Shown one piece after another: positions 1-7,631 of a stretch of DNA of 10,287 nt. The first letter of the stretch is position 1, and every line of letters starts with the position of its first letter. The notes beneath the pieces are model-generated. The model had not been told where the DNA came from. It did not search any database and saw nothing but the letters and a program-made list of their open reading frames with translations. The stretch is from Desulfonatronospira sp. (GTDB lineage Bacteria; Desulfobacterota; Desulfovibrionia; Desulfovibrionales; Desulfonatronovibrionaceae), in NCBI GenBank assembly GCA_003554505.1, contig PWGS01000210.1, forward strand, positions 1-10,287, read 5' to 3'. The translations under genes and the position numbers were made by a program.

Positions 1-239
1 ATATGTGGGCTGCCTTTCGGGAACAAAGGCCTGATCCGGAAAATATGCGGCAGATGCATGAAGCAATGAGCGAGAAGAAGGGCGATATGCTTGTATCATT
101 TATCGAGATGCGCAACAGCATTCATGATTTGCTGACTGACGAGCAGCGGGAAAGAGTTCGGGAATTTTACGAGCAGCGCAGGGAGTTTCGTCATGGCCCG
201 CGCTGGGAGGGTCCTCATGGCCCGCGCTGGGAGCGTTAA
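1..239 (+). CDS. Spy/CpxP-like periplasmic protein, C-terminal fragment
   Basis: This is the 3' end of a gene entering from the left edge; the frame is open to base 1 and ends at TAA 237-239. The first ATG (base 3) is probably internal, because no signal peptide follows it and Spy/CpxP proteins are usually about twice this long. Visible residues are highly charged and helical (Arg, Glu, Gln, Met) and contain LLTDEQRERVREF, a good match to the LTxxQ motif of the Spy/CpxP/CnrX-type family of periplasmic chaperones and metal or stress sensors. The tail carries a duplicated HGPRWE peptide, His-rich and possibly metal-binding. The family is fairly clear from the LTxxQ motif and composition; the specific role (chaperone or metal-resistance sensor) cannot be told from a fragment. 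Confidence 0.6.
   Translation, partial: MWAAFREQRPDPENMRQMHEAMSEKKGDMLVSFIEMRNSIHDLLTDEQRERVREFYEQRREFRHGPRWEGPHGPRWER
191..233 (+). repeat. 24-base-period tandem duplication in the Spy-like gene tail
   Basis: A 19-base sequence (191-209) is repeated exactly at 215-233 with a 24-base period. It stays in frame and gives HGPRWE-GP-HGPRWE at the C-terminus. It looks like a recent slippage duplication that could vary in copy number between strains. Confidence 0.8.
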
Positions 240-312
240 GCTGAAACTACATGTACAATATGAACAGGATATGAGTTTATCATCTACGCCGTAAGACCCC
301 GTCCTTTAAATC

Positions 313-350
313 TGACCTTTACCCGCGCTTGAGACCGCGGGTAAAGGTCA
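313..350. repeat. Perfect 15-bp inverted repeat after the Spy-like gene
   Basis: TGACCTTTACCCGCG at 313-327 is exactly complementary to 336-350, with an 8-base loop. It lies 74 bases after the stop of the Spy-like gene and would form a very stable hairpin. No T-run follows, so it is not a classical Rho-independent terminator. It may act as a 3'-end stabiliser or bidirectional terminator, or be a repeat unit. Confidence 0.75.
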
Positions 351-363
351 GCCCTTCATTTAA

Positions 364-407
364 GATGCAGCTGCAAAAATTCAGTTTTGACTTTTTGCAG
401 CTGCATC
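364..407. repeat. REPIN/MITE-like element C, minimal inverted pair of the 19-base repeat
   Basis: Two copies of the window-wide 19-mer face each other: 364-382 (one mismatch near its inner end) and 389-407 in reverse orientation. The perfect stem reaches 18 bp (362-379 with 392-409) around a 12-base loop. It sits 34 bases upstream of the DUF697 gene. It is the compact form of the same element seen in longer form at 7694-7837 and 7883-8001. The terminal A-run and T-run fall inside the stem, so termination in either direction is possible, but the dispersed copies favour a repeat element. Confidence 0.75.
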
Positions 408-440
408 TTTTAGAAGACACAATTTTAACAGGACCCGCAA

Positions 441-1667
441 ATGAGTGAAAAAAGACAAGTTCTGCTGGGTGATCCCCTGGATCAGGGTTTAAATGGCACG
501 GGGCAGGAAAGCAGGGGAAAGAAAGTGCAGGATTCCAGGCAGGAAGAATCCCCGGACCAGACCGGGAAAGAAGCCAGAGATCCAGGTTTTCGCCGGCGCG
601 ACAGCGGTCTGGGACAGCCCGATCCCGAGCCAGGCAGGGATCATGATGTGCGGGATGTATCTCCTGAAGAAATGCAGGAGCTTCGCCGGGAACAGGAAAA
701 GCTCAAGAGGCAGCTGGAAGAAAAGATGCTGGACCTGGAGCGTACCGGTATCCGGATTCCCAGGGTCCTTTACAGGACGGCCCTGTGGACGGCGGTGTTT
801 CTGGGGGCCGTTCTGGGCCTTTTGCTGGTAAGCCAGGGGGTCAGGTTTGCCGGGCAGGTGGCTGCACTGAGCATGCCCTGGAATATCCTGGCTGTAACCG
901 GATTTGCACTTTTTACCGGGGTGATCCTGGTGGTGATCATCAAGCTTGCAGGAAGATTCCTGGCCTTTCGCAGTCTTTCCAACGTGGACATAAAAGCCTT
1001 GAAAATGCTGGCTCAGAGGCGCAGGTTCCGCTGGCTGGCCCAGCAGAAGCAGGATGAGGCCAGGGAGGCCCTGGCAGGTTATCTCAAGGATTACAAGGTA
1101 AAAGATGTTGACGCTGATGCCCTGGGACTGGACAGGCAGGAGATGGCCAGAATCGATTCCTGCCGCCAGAACCTTCTGGACAGCTACGGTCACCTGGACT
1201 CAGCTGCCTGGCTCAGGCAGATGGATGAAACTTTTGTTCATGCCCTGGACAGGGCCGCCAACAGAAGAATTCGCCTCTACAGCCGCAATGTGGGACTGGG
1301 TACGGCTGCCTCGCCCATCAAGTTCATTGATCAGTTAATTGTCCTCTACGCATCCCTCAAGCTCATAAGCGAACTCCTGCAGATCTACAACCTGCGCCCG
1401 GCCATGGGCCAGAGCGCGGCCATCCTGGCCCGGTCCATCATTCAGGCCTATCTGAGCGGAATAATCGGGGAGCATTCAGAGGCCGGGGTAGATGCTTTCG
1501 GGGATTATTACGAGAGCATCTTCGGGGAGATATCCTTTGCCACTGGAGTTTCCGCGGCCACGGATGCGGCGCGCTATGCCCTGCCCAAGGCTGGCGAGGG
1601 CGCCCTGAACGGGTTTCTGGTCTGGCGTCTGGGACGGCACGCCCGAAGGATGGTGCGGCCGCTTTAA
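441..1667 (+). CDS. YcjF/DUF697-family inner-membrane protein, unknown function
   Basis: A 408-aa protein starting at ATG 441, preceded by AGGA at 430-433 with 7-base spacing. Residues 1-75 are hydrophilic and probably disordered, and 75-103 form a charged coiled coil. Two membrane helices lie near 113-136 and 146-170. The C-terminal region (about 283-408) matches DUF697 as found in E. coli YcjF: an SPxxxxDQL segment followed by LISELLQIYNLRP, a Gly/Ala-rich middle, and the closing GALNGFLVWRLGRHARRMVRPL-type end with RPL at the terminus. YcjF is generally encoded next to the GTPase-like YcjX, but no such partner is visible here. The gene is convergent with the U32 gene, with only 3 bases between stop codons. 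Family membership is well supported; the biochemical role is not known. Confidence 0.82.
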   Translation: MSEKRQVLLGDPLDQGLNGTGQESRGKKVQDSRQEESPDQTGKEARDPGFRRRDSGLGQPDPEPGRDHDVRDVSPEEMQELRREQEKLKRQLEEKMLDLERTGIRIPRVLYRTALWTAVFLGAVLGLLLVSQGVRFAGQVAALSMPWNILAVTGFALFTGVILVVIIKLAGRFLAFRSLSNVDIKALKMLAQRRRFRWLAQQKQDEAREALAGYLKDYKVKDVDADALGLDRQEMARIDSCRQNLLDSYGHLDSAAWLRQMDETFVHALDRAANRRIRLYSRNVGLGTAASPIKFIDQLIVLYASLKLISELLQIYNLRPAMGQSAAILARSIIQAYLSGIIGEHSEAGVDAFGDYYESIFGEISFATGVSAATDAARYALPKAGEGALNGFLVWRLGRHARRMVRPL

Positions 1668-1670
1668 TTT

Positions 1671-3605
1671 TTAAACCAGCCCCTGCTCCCAGTTCCAGAG
1701 CCCGGGCCGGTCCTTGAGGGTGATTTTTCTGGGCAGAGGTTCCTTTAAGTGCAGGAGCAGGGAAAAGCCGGCCCGGCGCAGCTCGGATTCAAACTCGGTG
1801 AGATTTATCTCCCAGTTGGGATAAATATAAATATTGGCATCGCGTCTGGCAGCCCAGAAGGTTTCCTTCTTGGGGCTGATAAACGGCAGGAATGGCCTGG
1901 CCTCGGCGGCAAAAGTCCTGGAAATGGATACCGGCCAGAGCCCCCTGATAATTATACCCACCTGGATGCAGGCCTTGCCGGCCATCTGCATGAAGTCTTC
2001 CCTGGAAAGCTCGGGACTGAGCACCGCTCCTTTAAATCCCAGTTCCTGCAGGATCTTCAGCGCAGCCGGATTGGCGATGTTGGCAAAGGGACCGGCCCAC
2101 AGGTTCAGCTTTTCCGGCATCTTGAACATATCCACCTGCCATACGGAGCCCAGGACAAAGTTCCGGGCGCCTTTTTTCTGCAGGCCTGTTATGATTCCCT
2201 GCCACTCTTCTTCTTCCCTGGGCCAGATCACCGGGGGCAGAAAATACCAGTTGTCCCGGACAGGACCGGAAACCGCGCCCCTTTTAGGATCCAGGCTCAA
2301 GTGAATTCCCAGGGGGCCTTTTTTGCGCGGTGCAAAGCGAAAGACCTCCAGGTGCAGGGCCCTGGAATTTTTCTTTTTGAGGGGGGCAGGCAGCTTATAA
2401 GTAAACTGGCTGGGACCGGGCCTGGTTCCGGGGTCGGGGATTTTACTTTCCAGGTCTTGGATCAGCCCGGCAAGTTCGGGTTCCAGGCGGTCAATGAGAA
2501 AAGCAGGCAGGCCCGGTCTGCAGGTCCCGGCCAGGTCGAAGCGGCCTTTACCGGGCACGTTTTTTTTGATTTTTATCAGTTTATGGCCCAGCTCTCCTTC
2601 CTGTCCCACGCGTACCAGATCCCCGGGCAAAAGCTGGATGGCCGGGTTGATATAGCTTTTACCGCGGCTTCCTTTGACTGCTCCCAGGTGTCTGCCGGAT
2701 CCCGGCTCCAGGGCAGGGTTTAAGGGTACAAATGGTCTCTGGGGTAAAAAATTATAATGAGTGCTCCTGCGGCCCAGGGCCTGCTCCAGAAGTCCCCGGG
2801 CCTCTTTTTTGGTGCCTGCATCATCGGGGTTATCGCGCAAAAGCCTGTAGGCGGTGGTGGTATAAAATACGTAGTGGGCTCCCTTTTTTCGGCCCTCAAT
2901 TTTCCAGGCCGACAGATTGGGTACGCTGAGCAGGGCCTTTACCAGTACATCCAGTTCCAGGTCCAGGCAGGAAAAGTAATTGCCGCGCTGTGCCTTGTAA
3001 TCGTAGCTCCTGCGGCAGGGCTGCACACCCCTCCCGCGCAGGCCGCTCTTGCCTCCCAGGTAGCTGCTCCACCAGCAGCGGCCCGATACCCCGTAACACA
3101 GGGCCCCGTGCACGAATACTTCCAGCTGCAAAGGACTCTTGTCCGCAGTCTTTCTGATCTCGTCGATATCCAGCTCCCGGGGCAGAACCGCCCGGGACAC
3201 CCCCAGACCTGCAAGCCGATGCAGACCGGTGCGCGAGGTCAGGGCTCCCAGGGGGGACAGGTGCATCTCGCATTTCAGGCCTGCCTGGAGGGCGATATCC
3301 ACCAGGCCCGGATCGGAAAAGATAACCGCGTCCGGCTGGACAAAACGCTGCAGACGGTCCAGGAGACGCCCTGCCTTGTCCGGCTCATCCGGTTTTACCA
3401 GGGTGTTCATGGCCACGTAGACCCGGACGTTTCTCTCCCGGGCCAGCCGGCGCAGGGCGGCCAGCCGGGACCGGGAAAAGTTGTCCGCCTGGGAGCGGGC
3501 AGAAAAATGCTTGAGCCCGCAGTAGACTGCATCGGCCCCGGCGGCCAGGGCGGCCAGAAATGAGGCCTCCTGCCCGGCCGGGGCCAGGATTTCGGGTCTG
3601 ATCAT
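1671..3605 (-). CDS. U32-family protein (collagenase-like 'peptidase'; probable RNA hydroxylation factor)
   Basis: A 644-aa protein starting MIRPEILAPAG, the usual U32 N-terminus. I chose ATG 3605; an in-frame TTG 39 bases upstream would add 13 atypical residues and has no ribosome site, whereas the ATG has a weak AAGG about 10 bases before it. Residues 162-180 fit the U32 signature closely (E-x-F-x-x-G-A-L-C, then G-R-C and Ser). Cys170, Cys177, Cys197 (QPCRR) and Cys213 are candidate Fe-S ligands. Although filed as peptidases, characterised E. coli members (TrhP/YegQ, RlhA/YdcP) are needed for hydroxylation of tRNA uridine or of 23S rRNA C2501. The length is like RlhA (about 650 aa) rather than TrhP (about 450), but the C-terminal 400 residues are too divergent to name the substrate. 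It is divergent from nadA. Confidence 0.88.
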   Translation of the reverse strand: MIRPEILAPAGQEASFLAALAAGADAVYCGLKHFSARSQADNFSRSRLAALRRLARERNVRVYVAMNTLVKPDEPDKAGRLLDRLQRFVQPDAVIFSDPGLVDIALQAGLKCEMHLSPLGALTSRTGLHRLAGLGVSRAVLPRELDIDEIRKTADKSPLQLEVFVHGALCYGVSGRCWWSSYLGGKSGLRGRGVQPCRRSYDYKAQRGNYFSCLDLELDVLVKALLSVPNLSAWKIEGRKKGAHYVFYTTTAYRLLRDNPDDAGTKKEARGLLEQALGRRSTHYNFLPQRPFVPLNPALEPGSGRHLGAVKGSRGKSYINPAIQLLPGDLVRVGQEGELGHKLIKIKKNVPGKGRFDLAGTCRPGLPAFLIDRLEPELAGLIQDLESKIPDPGTRPGPSQFTYKLPAPLKKKNSRALHLEVFRFAPRKKGPLGIHLSLDPKRGAVSGPVRDNWYFLPPVIWPREEEEWQGIITGLQKKGARNFVLGSVWQVDMFKMPEKLNLWAGPFANIANPAALKILQELGFKGAVLSPELSREDFMQMAGKACIQVGIIIRGLWPVSISRTFAAEARPFLPFISPKKETFWAARRDANIYIYPNWEINLTEFESELRRAGFSLLLHLKEPLPRKITLKDRPGLWNWEQGLV

Positions 3606-3651
3606 GTGTTGTCGGCCTTGTTTGTCAGGTTGTATTGGGTGCAAGCAAAGA

Positions 3652-3680
3652 AATATAGCAGTTGTTCAGGTGTTTGTCTT
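3652..3680 (-). promoter_or_regulatory. Candidate promoter for the U32 gene
   Basis: On the minus strand, AAGACA (3675-3680) and TATATT (3652-3657) are separated by 17 bases. The -10 is good and the -35 matches 4 of 6. It would start transcription about 40 bases upstream of the chosen ATG at 3605, which also argues for that ATG over the TTG at 3644. It is positional evidence only. Confidence 0.4.
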
Positions 3681-3715
3681 GTATTTTTCAGGGCGGATAC
3701 CAAATGGTCTGCAAG

Positions 3716-3744
3716 TTGACCATGGGGGTGTTTGATTCTATATT
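3716..3744 (+). promoter_or_regulatory. Sigma-70-type promoter of nadA
   Basis: TTGACC (3716-3721) and TATATT (3739-3744) have the ideal 17-base spacing, with 5 of 6 matches in each hexamer. The start point would fall near 3751, giving a leader of about 32 bases before the nadA ATG at 3783. A transcript starting there could hardly use the alternative in-frame ATG at 3759, which supports 3783. Confidence 0.65.
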
Positions 3745-3771
3745 AAAAGATAAATCAGATGCTTTTGTTCC

Positions 3772-3779
3772 AAGGAGGA
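3772..3779 (+). promoter_or_regulatory. Ribosome binding site that fixes the nadA start
   Basis: AAGGAGGA ends 3 bases before ATG 3783. An in-frame ATG at 3759 would place this strong site inside the coding region and has no ribosome site of its own, so 3783 is the likely start despite the rather short spacing. Confidence 0.7.
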
Positions 3780-3782
3780 AGA

Positions 3783-4853
3783 ATGATCCAGAAAACATCC
3801 AGAGCCCTGGATTCGGAAATTATCAAGCAATATCTGCCCCAGGGCAAGACCATTGAAGAGATTGAAGAGAATATGGCCCCGGAAGAAAAGCGGGACCTGA
3901 AAAACAGAATAAAAGCCCTGCTCAGGGAAAAAGACTCCGTTCTGGTAGCTCATTACTATGTGTCCGGGGATCTGCAGGAACTGGCTGCCGAGACCGGGGG
4001 CTTCACTTCGGACTCCCTGGACATGGCCCGCTTCGGCAACGAACATCCTGCTTCCACCCTGGTGGTGGCCGGGGTGCGCTTCATGGGCGAGACAGCCAAG
4101 ATACTCAACCCGGAGAAAAGGGTGCTCATGCCTGATCTCGAGGCCACCTGTTCCCTGGACCTGGGGTGTCCGGCAGAGGATTTTGCAGCGTTCTGCGACC
4201 AGCATCCTGACCGGACGGTTGTAGTTTACGCCAACACCAGTGCCGAGGTCAAAGCCCGTTCCCACTGGGTGGTCACCTCCAGCATAGCTGAAAAAGTGGT
4301 CAGACATCTGCATGAAAAGGGGGAAAAAATACTTTGGGCCCCGGATAAGTATCTGGGTGATTATGTTCAGTACAGAACCGGGGCTGATCTCATCTCCTGG
4401 GACGGGGCATGCGTGGTGCACGAGGAATTCAAGGCCGGGGCCCTGAAGCAGATGCGCCTGGAAAATCCCGACGTCGGGGTGCTGGTGCATCCGGAGTCGC
4501 CGAGGGAGGTCATAGAGCAGGCTGACGTGGTGGGTTCCACCACCCAGATTATCAAGGCGGCTAAGGAGTTGCCCAACAAAAAGTTCATCGTGGCTACGGA
4601 CCGGGGCATTTTTCACAAAATGCGCCAGGAAGCCCCGGGCAAGGAGTTTATTCCAGCCCCCATCGCCGGGGAGACAGTGGAATGCATCGCCTGCGCCCAT
4701 TGTCCCTGGATGGCCATGAACGGCCTGCAGAACCTGGCCCATACCCTGGAAACCGGGGAAAACGAGATCCATGTTGATCCGGAAACAGGGCGCCGGGCCA
4801 GGGTGGCGGTGGAGAGGATGCTGGAATTCTCCCGCAGCCTGAAAAGTCAATAG
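3783..4853 (+). CDS. nadA: Quinolinate synthase NadA
   Basis: A 356-aa cytoplasmic [4Fe-4S] enzyme that condenses iminoaspartate with dihydroxyacetone phosphate to quinolinate, the precursor of NAD. Motifs seen: [13 protein letters not shown] near 56-68, [10 protein letters not shown] (76-85), [14 protein letters not shown] (97-110), [12 protein letters not shown] with Cys123, Cys210 in the [12 protein letters not shown] segment, HPE near 236-238, GSTTQI (251-256), and [15 protein letters not shown] with Cys301/304/307. Cys123, Cys210 and Cys307 correspond to the three cluster ligands of E. coli NadA with a constant offset of about 10 residues, so the enzyme looks intact. It stands alone here: nadB and nadC are not in the window. 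It has its own strong promoter and is divergent from the U32 gene. An unusual Phe (GGFTSDS) stands where the NadA family often has Cys or Val. Confidence 0.97.
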   Translation: MIQKTSRALDSEIIKQYLPQGKTIEEIEENMAPEEKRDLKNRIKALLREKDSVLVAHYYVSGDLQELAAETGGFTSDSLDMARFGNEHPASTLVVAGVRFMGETAKILNPEKRVLMPDLEATCSLDLGCPAEDFAAFCDQHPDRTVVVYANTSAEVKARSHWVVTSSIAEKVVRHLHEKGEKILWAPDKYLGDYVQYRTGADLISWDGACVVHEEFKAGALKQMRLENPDVGVLVHPESPREVIEQADVVGSTTQIIKAAKELPNKKFIVATDRGIFHKMRQEAPGKEFIPAPIAGETVECIACAHCPWMAMNGLQNLAHTLETGENEIHVDPETGRRARVAVERMLEFSRSLKSQ

Positions 4854-4864
4854 CGTCTTAACTT

Positions 4865-4927
4865 CACACTTCGCGCTTGCGCAGTGAAATTTCTTCCTGT
4901 TTCACCGGGGGTCAAGCGCGAAGTGTG
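4865..4927. repeat. Long hairpin between nadA and the phosphoesterase gene
   Basis: CACACTTCGCGCTTG (4865-4879) is perfectly complementary to 4913-4927. A nested GTGAAA/TTTCAC pair sits inside the loop. The 63-base structure starts 12 bases after the nadA stop and ends 29 bases before the next ATG. No T-run follows. It could end or stabilise the nadA message, or be an intergenic repeat; its CTTCGCGC and AAATTTCTTCCT words recur in the repeat near 9240-9274. Confidence 0.7.
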
Positions 4928-4956
4928 CAACTTCTGGATACCATAGGCAATCAAGT

Positions 4957-5679
4957 ATGCGTTTGGCAATATTTTCGGATATCCATGGCAATATGGAGGC
5001 CTTCAAGGAGGTCGTCAGGGATATCCAGGAGCAAAGAGTGCAGGAATGCTTTTTTCTGGGAGACGCCATAAGTTACGGTCCGGAATCAGACCGGGTGGTC
5101 AGACTTCTGCAGAGACTGGACGTTCACTGCGTGCTGGGCAACCATGAACTGGCCTTGATTCAAACCCATGCGAGAAACCACTTCAATTCTACAGCCAGGC
5201 AGCATTTCGCCCAGGTGGAAAGCCTCGTCTCCGAGAAATCCAGGCGGTTCATCTCCACCTGGCCAAAAATACGCCGGGAGCACGGCATGCTCCTGGTGCA
5301 CGGCTGTCCCCCGGATTCAATAACCAGGTATCTTTTTGATCTGGAAGAATCCCATTTCTTCCGGATTTTTCAGGAAATGGATGATTCAGTCGCCTTTGTG
5401 GGACATACTCACGATCTGGAGCTGATCCAGGATGTAGATTCTGAGATCAGGAGGATGGAGCTGAGCAAAGGAGTCTATTTTCTTGAAGGGGGCAAGGCTG
5501 TGGTCAACGTGGGAAGCGTGGGTCAGCCCCGGGACGGGGACAACCGGGCCAAGTACGTCATCTGGGAGCCTGACACATGGCGCCTGGAGGTCCGTTTTGT
5601 TGAATACAACATTAAAAAAACAGCCGAGGGCATACTGAAGCGGGGCTTTCCGGAATTTTTTGCCCGGCGTCTGTGGTAA
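4957..5679 (+). CDS. Calcineurin-like metallophosphoesterase (YfcE/ApaH-like superfamily)
   Basis: A 240-aa cytoplasmic protein with the full two-metal phosphoesterase signature: D8-x-H10 (SDIHGN), GD at 35-36, GNHE with N62-H63, H115 (LLVHG) and H150-x-H152 (GHTHD), followed by NVGSVGQPRDGDNRA at 184-198, typical of the Metallophos_2 subgroup. All metal ligands are present, so it should be active. The substrate is unknown: relatives hydrolyse phosphodiesters, cyclic nucleotides, dinucleoside polyphosphates or phosphoproteins. The ribosome site is weak (AGG about 9 bases before the ATG). The stop lies 3 bases before the protein kinase start, so the two are almost surely co-transcribed and translationally coupled. 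That suggests, as inference, that it counteracts the kinase or acts on a nucleotide signal in the same pathway. Confidence 0.88.
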   Translation: MRLAIFSDIHGNMEAFKEVVRDIQEQRVQECFFLGDAISYGPESDRVVRLLQRLDVHCVLGNHELALIQTHARNHFNSTARQHFAQVESLVSEKSRRFISTWPKIRREHGMLLVHGCPPDSITRYLFDLEESHFFRIFQEMDDSVAFVGHTHDLELIQDVDSEIRRMELSKGVYFLEGGKAVVNVGSVGQPRDGDNRAKYVIWEPDTWRLEVRFVEYNIKKTAEGILKRGFPEFFARRLW

Positions 5680-5682
5680 ATT

Positions 5683-7059
5683 ATGCGCACTCTTGGAGGA
5701 TACAGACTTCTGGGCCTTCTGGGAAAAGGTGAAATGGCCCGGGTCTACAAGGTCCTGGATCCGGACACTGGCAGACTCATGGCCATGAAGGTCCTGAAAC
5801 CCAGTGAGATCCTGGAAGATCTCATGGGCAGAGATCAGCTGGAAAGGCTTTTCTGGTCCGAGGCCCGGATCATGCAGGAACAGCAGAGTTCTCATGTGGT
5901 GCGCATCCATGCAGCAGGCAGGGACTGCGGCAGGGCCTTTGTTCTGCAGGAATACCTGTGCATGAACCTGGCGCTTTTAACCGGTGAGCACACAGAGGTT
6001 GAACTGCCCGCCAGGCCCCTGTCCCCGCTTCTGGCCCTGGATATTGCCGGCCAGATCCTTAAGGGGCTGGAAAGCCTGCACCGGGCCGGTGTGGGGCACA
6101 GGGACATCAAGCCGGCCAATATTCTTCTGAACAGATCCAAACAGGTCAGGATAATTGATTTCGGTCTGGCCGGAACCAGGGGTCAGATCCAGAAAGGGCC
6201 GGGGGGAATGGTCATGGGCTCGCCTTATTATGCAGCCCCGGAACAGGAAGAACACCCGGAGAAAGCTGATCCCCGGGCTGACCTCTATTCCGCCGGAGTT
6301 GTTCTTTACCGCATGGTCACCGGCAGCCTCCCCGGGATTTCCAGGCTCAAGGACCTTGATTCGGACCTGCTTGGACCGGACTGGAGCAGGTTTTTGCAGA
6401 TTGCCCTGGCCCCTGATCCGGGGCAGCGCTTTTCTCATGCCCGGGCCATGCTGGCCGGACTGGAAAAGCTCAGGCAGGACTGGGAAAGCAGAAGAGAGCA
6501 GGTCTGCAGCCTGCCTCCTGATGATATGGCTGCCGGGGCTGCTGAAACCAGGACCCTGCGCAGCACCGCGGTTCGTACCGGGAGAAACCCCTGGGCTTTC
6601 AAGGATCTGAACAGGCTTCTTCAGCCCTTGTCTTATATTCAAAACAGGCTGCACAGGCTTAAGCACGGCATTCTGGACCAGGCCACCGGCCTGGTCTGGG
6701 CCGGGGAGGTATCCCGGGAGCAGTTGAGCCTGGAGCAGGCTGGAGAACTGGCGGAATCCCTGAACAGGGACGACAGCGCAGGCAGCCCTGAACACAGGTG
6801 GCGGCTGCCTACAGTGGATGAGCTGGTATCATTGATGCAGCCCAGGCACAGCCTGGAGGATTTCTGCATGCCTTCCCTGTGGCGTCTCGAGGAAAGATCC
6901 TGGCTGTGGAGCGCGGATACCCAGACCCGGAGCAGAGCCTGGATTGCCGACATGGAGCAGGGGGCGGTTTTGAGCCAGGACAGGCACTGCCTGTTTCATG
7001 TCCTGCCTGTGAGAAGGGCGGCAAAGGGAGAACTTCTTTCTGATTTTAAAGAACTATAA
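5683..7059 (+). CDS. Hanks-type Ser/Thr protein kinase with C-terminal DUF1566 domain
   Basis: A 458-aa protein with an intact kinase domain at about 7-265: glycine loop G14-K-G16-E-M-A-R-V21, Lys36 (MAMK), Glu60 (SEAR), catalytic loop H139-R-D141-I-K143-P-A-N146, D159-F-G161, and A185-P-E187. A linker (about 265-325) leads to a DUF1566 (Lcl C-terminal) domain at about 326-445, with ILDQATGLVWA, LSLEQAGELAESLN, WRLPTVDEL, SWLWSADTQTRSRAWIADMEQG and the closing HVLPVRRA. No membrane segment is seen, unlike PknB-type receptors, so it should be cytosolic. DUF1566 usually occurs in secreted or surface proteins; here it may be a ligand- or protein-binding module. It follows the phosphoesterase by 3 bases, with no separate ribosome site of note. 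Its stop overlaps the convergent gene ending at 7054 by 6 bases. The substrate is unknown. Confidence 0.92.
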   Translation: MRTLGGYRLLGLLGKGEMARVYKVLDPDTGRLMAMKVLKPSEILEDLMGRDQLERLFWSEARIMQEQQSSHVVRIHAAGRDCGRAFVLQEYLCMNLALLTGEHTEVELPARPLSPLLALDIAGQILKGLESLHRAGVGHRDIKPANILLNRSKQVRIIDFGLAGTRGQIQKGPGGMVMGSPYYAAPEQEEHPEKADPRADLYSAGVVLYRMVTGSLPGISRLKDLDSDLLGPDWSRFLQIALAPDPGQRFSHARAMLAGLEKLRQDWESRREQVCSLPPDDMAAGAAETRTLRSTAVRTGRNPWAFKDLNRLLQPLSYIQNRLHRLKHGILDQATGLVWAGEVSREQLSLEQAGELAESLNRDDSAGSPEHRWRLPTVDELVSLMQPRHSLEDFCMPSLWRLEERSWLWSADTQTRSRAWIADMEQGAVLSQDRHCLFHVLPVRRAAKGELLSDFKEL

Positions 7060-7626
7060 ACTCAGTGTTGAGTCTAAAGCGTTTTCCGGCGTTTTTTTGA
7101 TGATCATTTTAGCAGATGGTGAGTTATTTATTTTGAATGGTCCATAATGTCTTTTCCCCGGCGTTCCACTACCATAATCTTCGATGTCAGGGCGCTTGTC
7201 CCTGTATTTGATGCCTGCAAAAAAATCCACATACCTGTCTTCAAGGTTTACTCTTTCACAGACTATCTTTATGTTGTTTATATGCGGTTTTTCAGCAATT
7301 TTCCATACATTGTGTATGCAGCAATTTTTAAGTTGACGATAATAATAGTATAAAGCGTAAGTCTCTTCATCATCATAATACAAAAGTACATTAACATCAA
7401 TCTGTCTCAATACTATCTGTCCGGGCTTCAGATCCTGCAAGCTTAATTCCAGTTCATCGTTTATTTCCATAATGGTGCCAGTCCTGTCCAGGACAGGTAT
7501 TTCCTCGGCGCCTATCTCCCACCTGTCAGTATTGAAGTCCTGGTTGACTATTGATTCAGGAAGCAGATCAGGTAAGTATTTGCTGCAAAACTTCAACGCA
7601 TCAGTTTTAATGGATATCTTTAGCAT
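7054..7626 (-). CDS. Hypothetical protein, 190 aa
   Basis: I do not recognise this protein. The start at ATG 7626 is fixed by a strong AGGAGG 5 bases upstream; the frame stays open for 50 further codons upstream, but those run through repeat element A and look non-coding. The product begins MLKISIKTDALKF, has no signal peptide or membrane helix, and holds a tyrosine-rich stretch (LYYDDEETYALYYYYRQ) followed by a CC pair, then a basic tail (KMIIKKTP). Predicted strands and helices alternate, as in a compact cytosolic domain. It is AT-richer than the genes to its left, consistent with an accessory origin. Its TAG overlaps the kinase stop by 6 bases tail-to-tail. The same-strand gene at 7900-8445 lies upstream, so the two may have belonged together before repeat element A came between them. 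Confidence 0.72.
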   Translation of the reverse strand: MLKISIKTDALKFCSKYLPDLLPESIVNQDFNTDRWEIGAEEIPVLDRTGTIMEINDELELSLQDLKPGQIVLRQIDVNVLLYYDDEETYALYYYYRQLKNCCIHNVWKIAEKPHINNIKIVCERVNLEDRYVDFFAGIKYRDKRPDIEDYGSGTPGKRHYGPFKINNSPSAKMIIKKTPENALDSTLSL

Positions 7627-7631
7627 GTTGT

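Noticed and set aside
1749..2723. Long + strand open frame (324 codons) opposite the U32 gene, and a similar one at 2757-3563
   Set aside because: They are antisense to a clearly conserved U32 protein; long shadow frames are expected in GC-rich genes, and neither has recognisable domains.
3738..4850. 370-codon minus-strand frame across nadA
   Set aside because: It is the antisense shadow of nadA, whose protein is unmistakable; composition is His/Gly/Pro-rich, as expected for a shadow.
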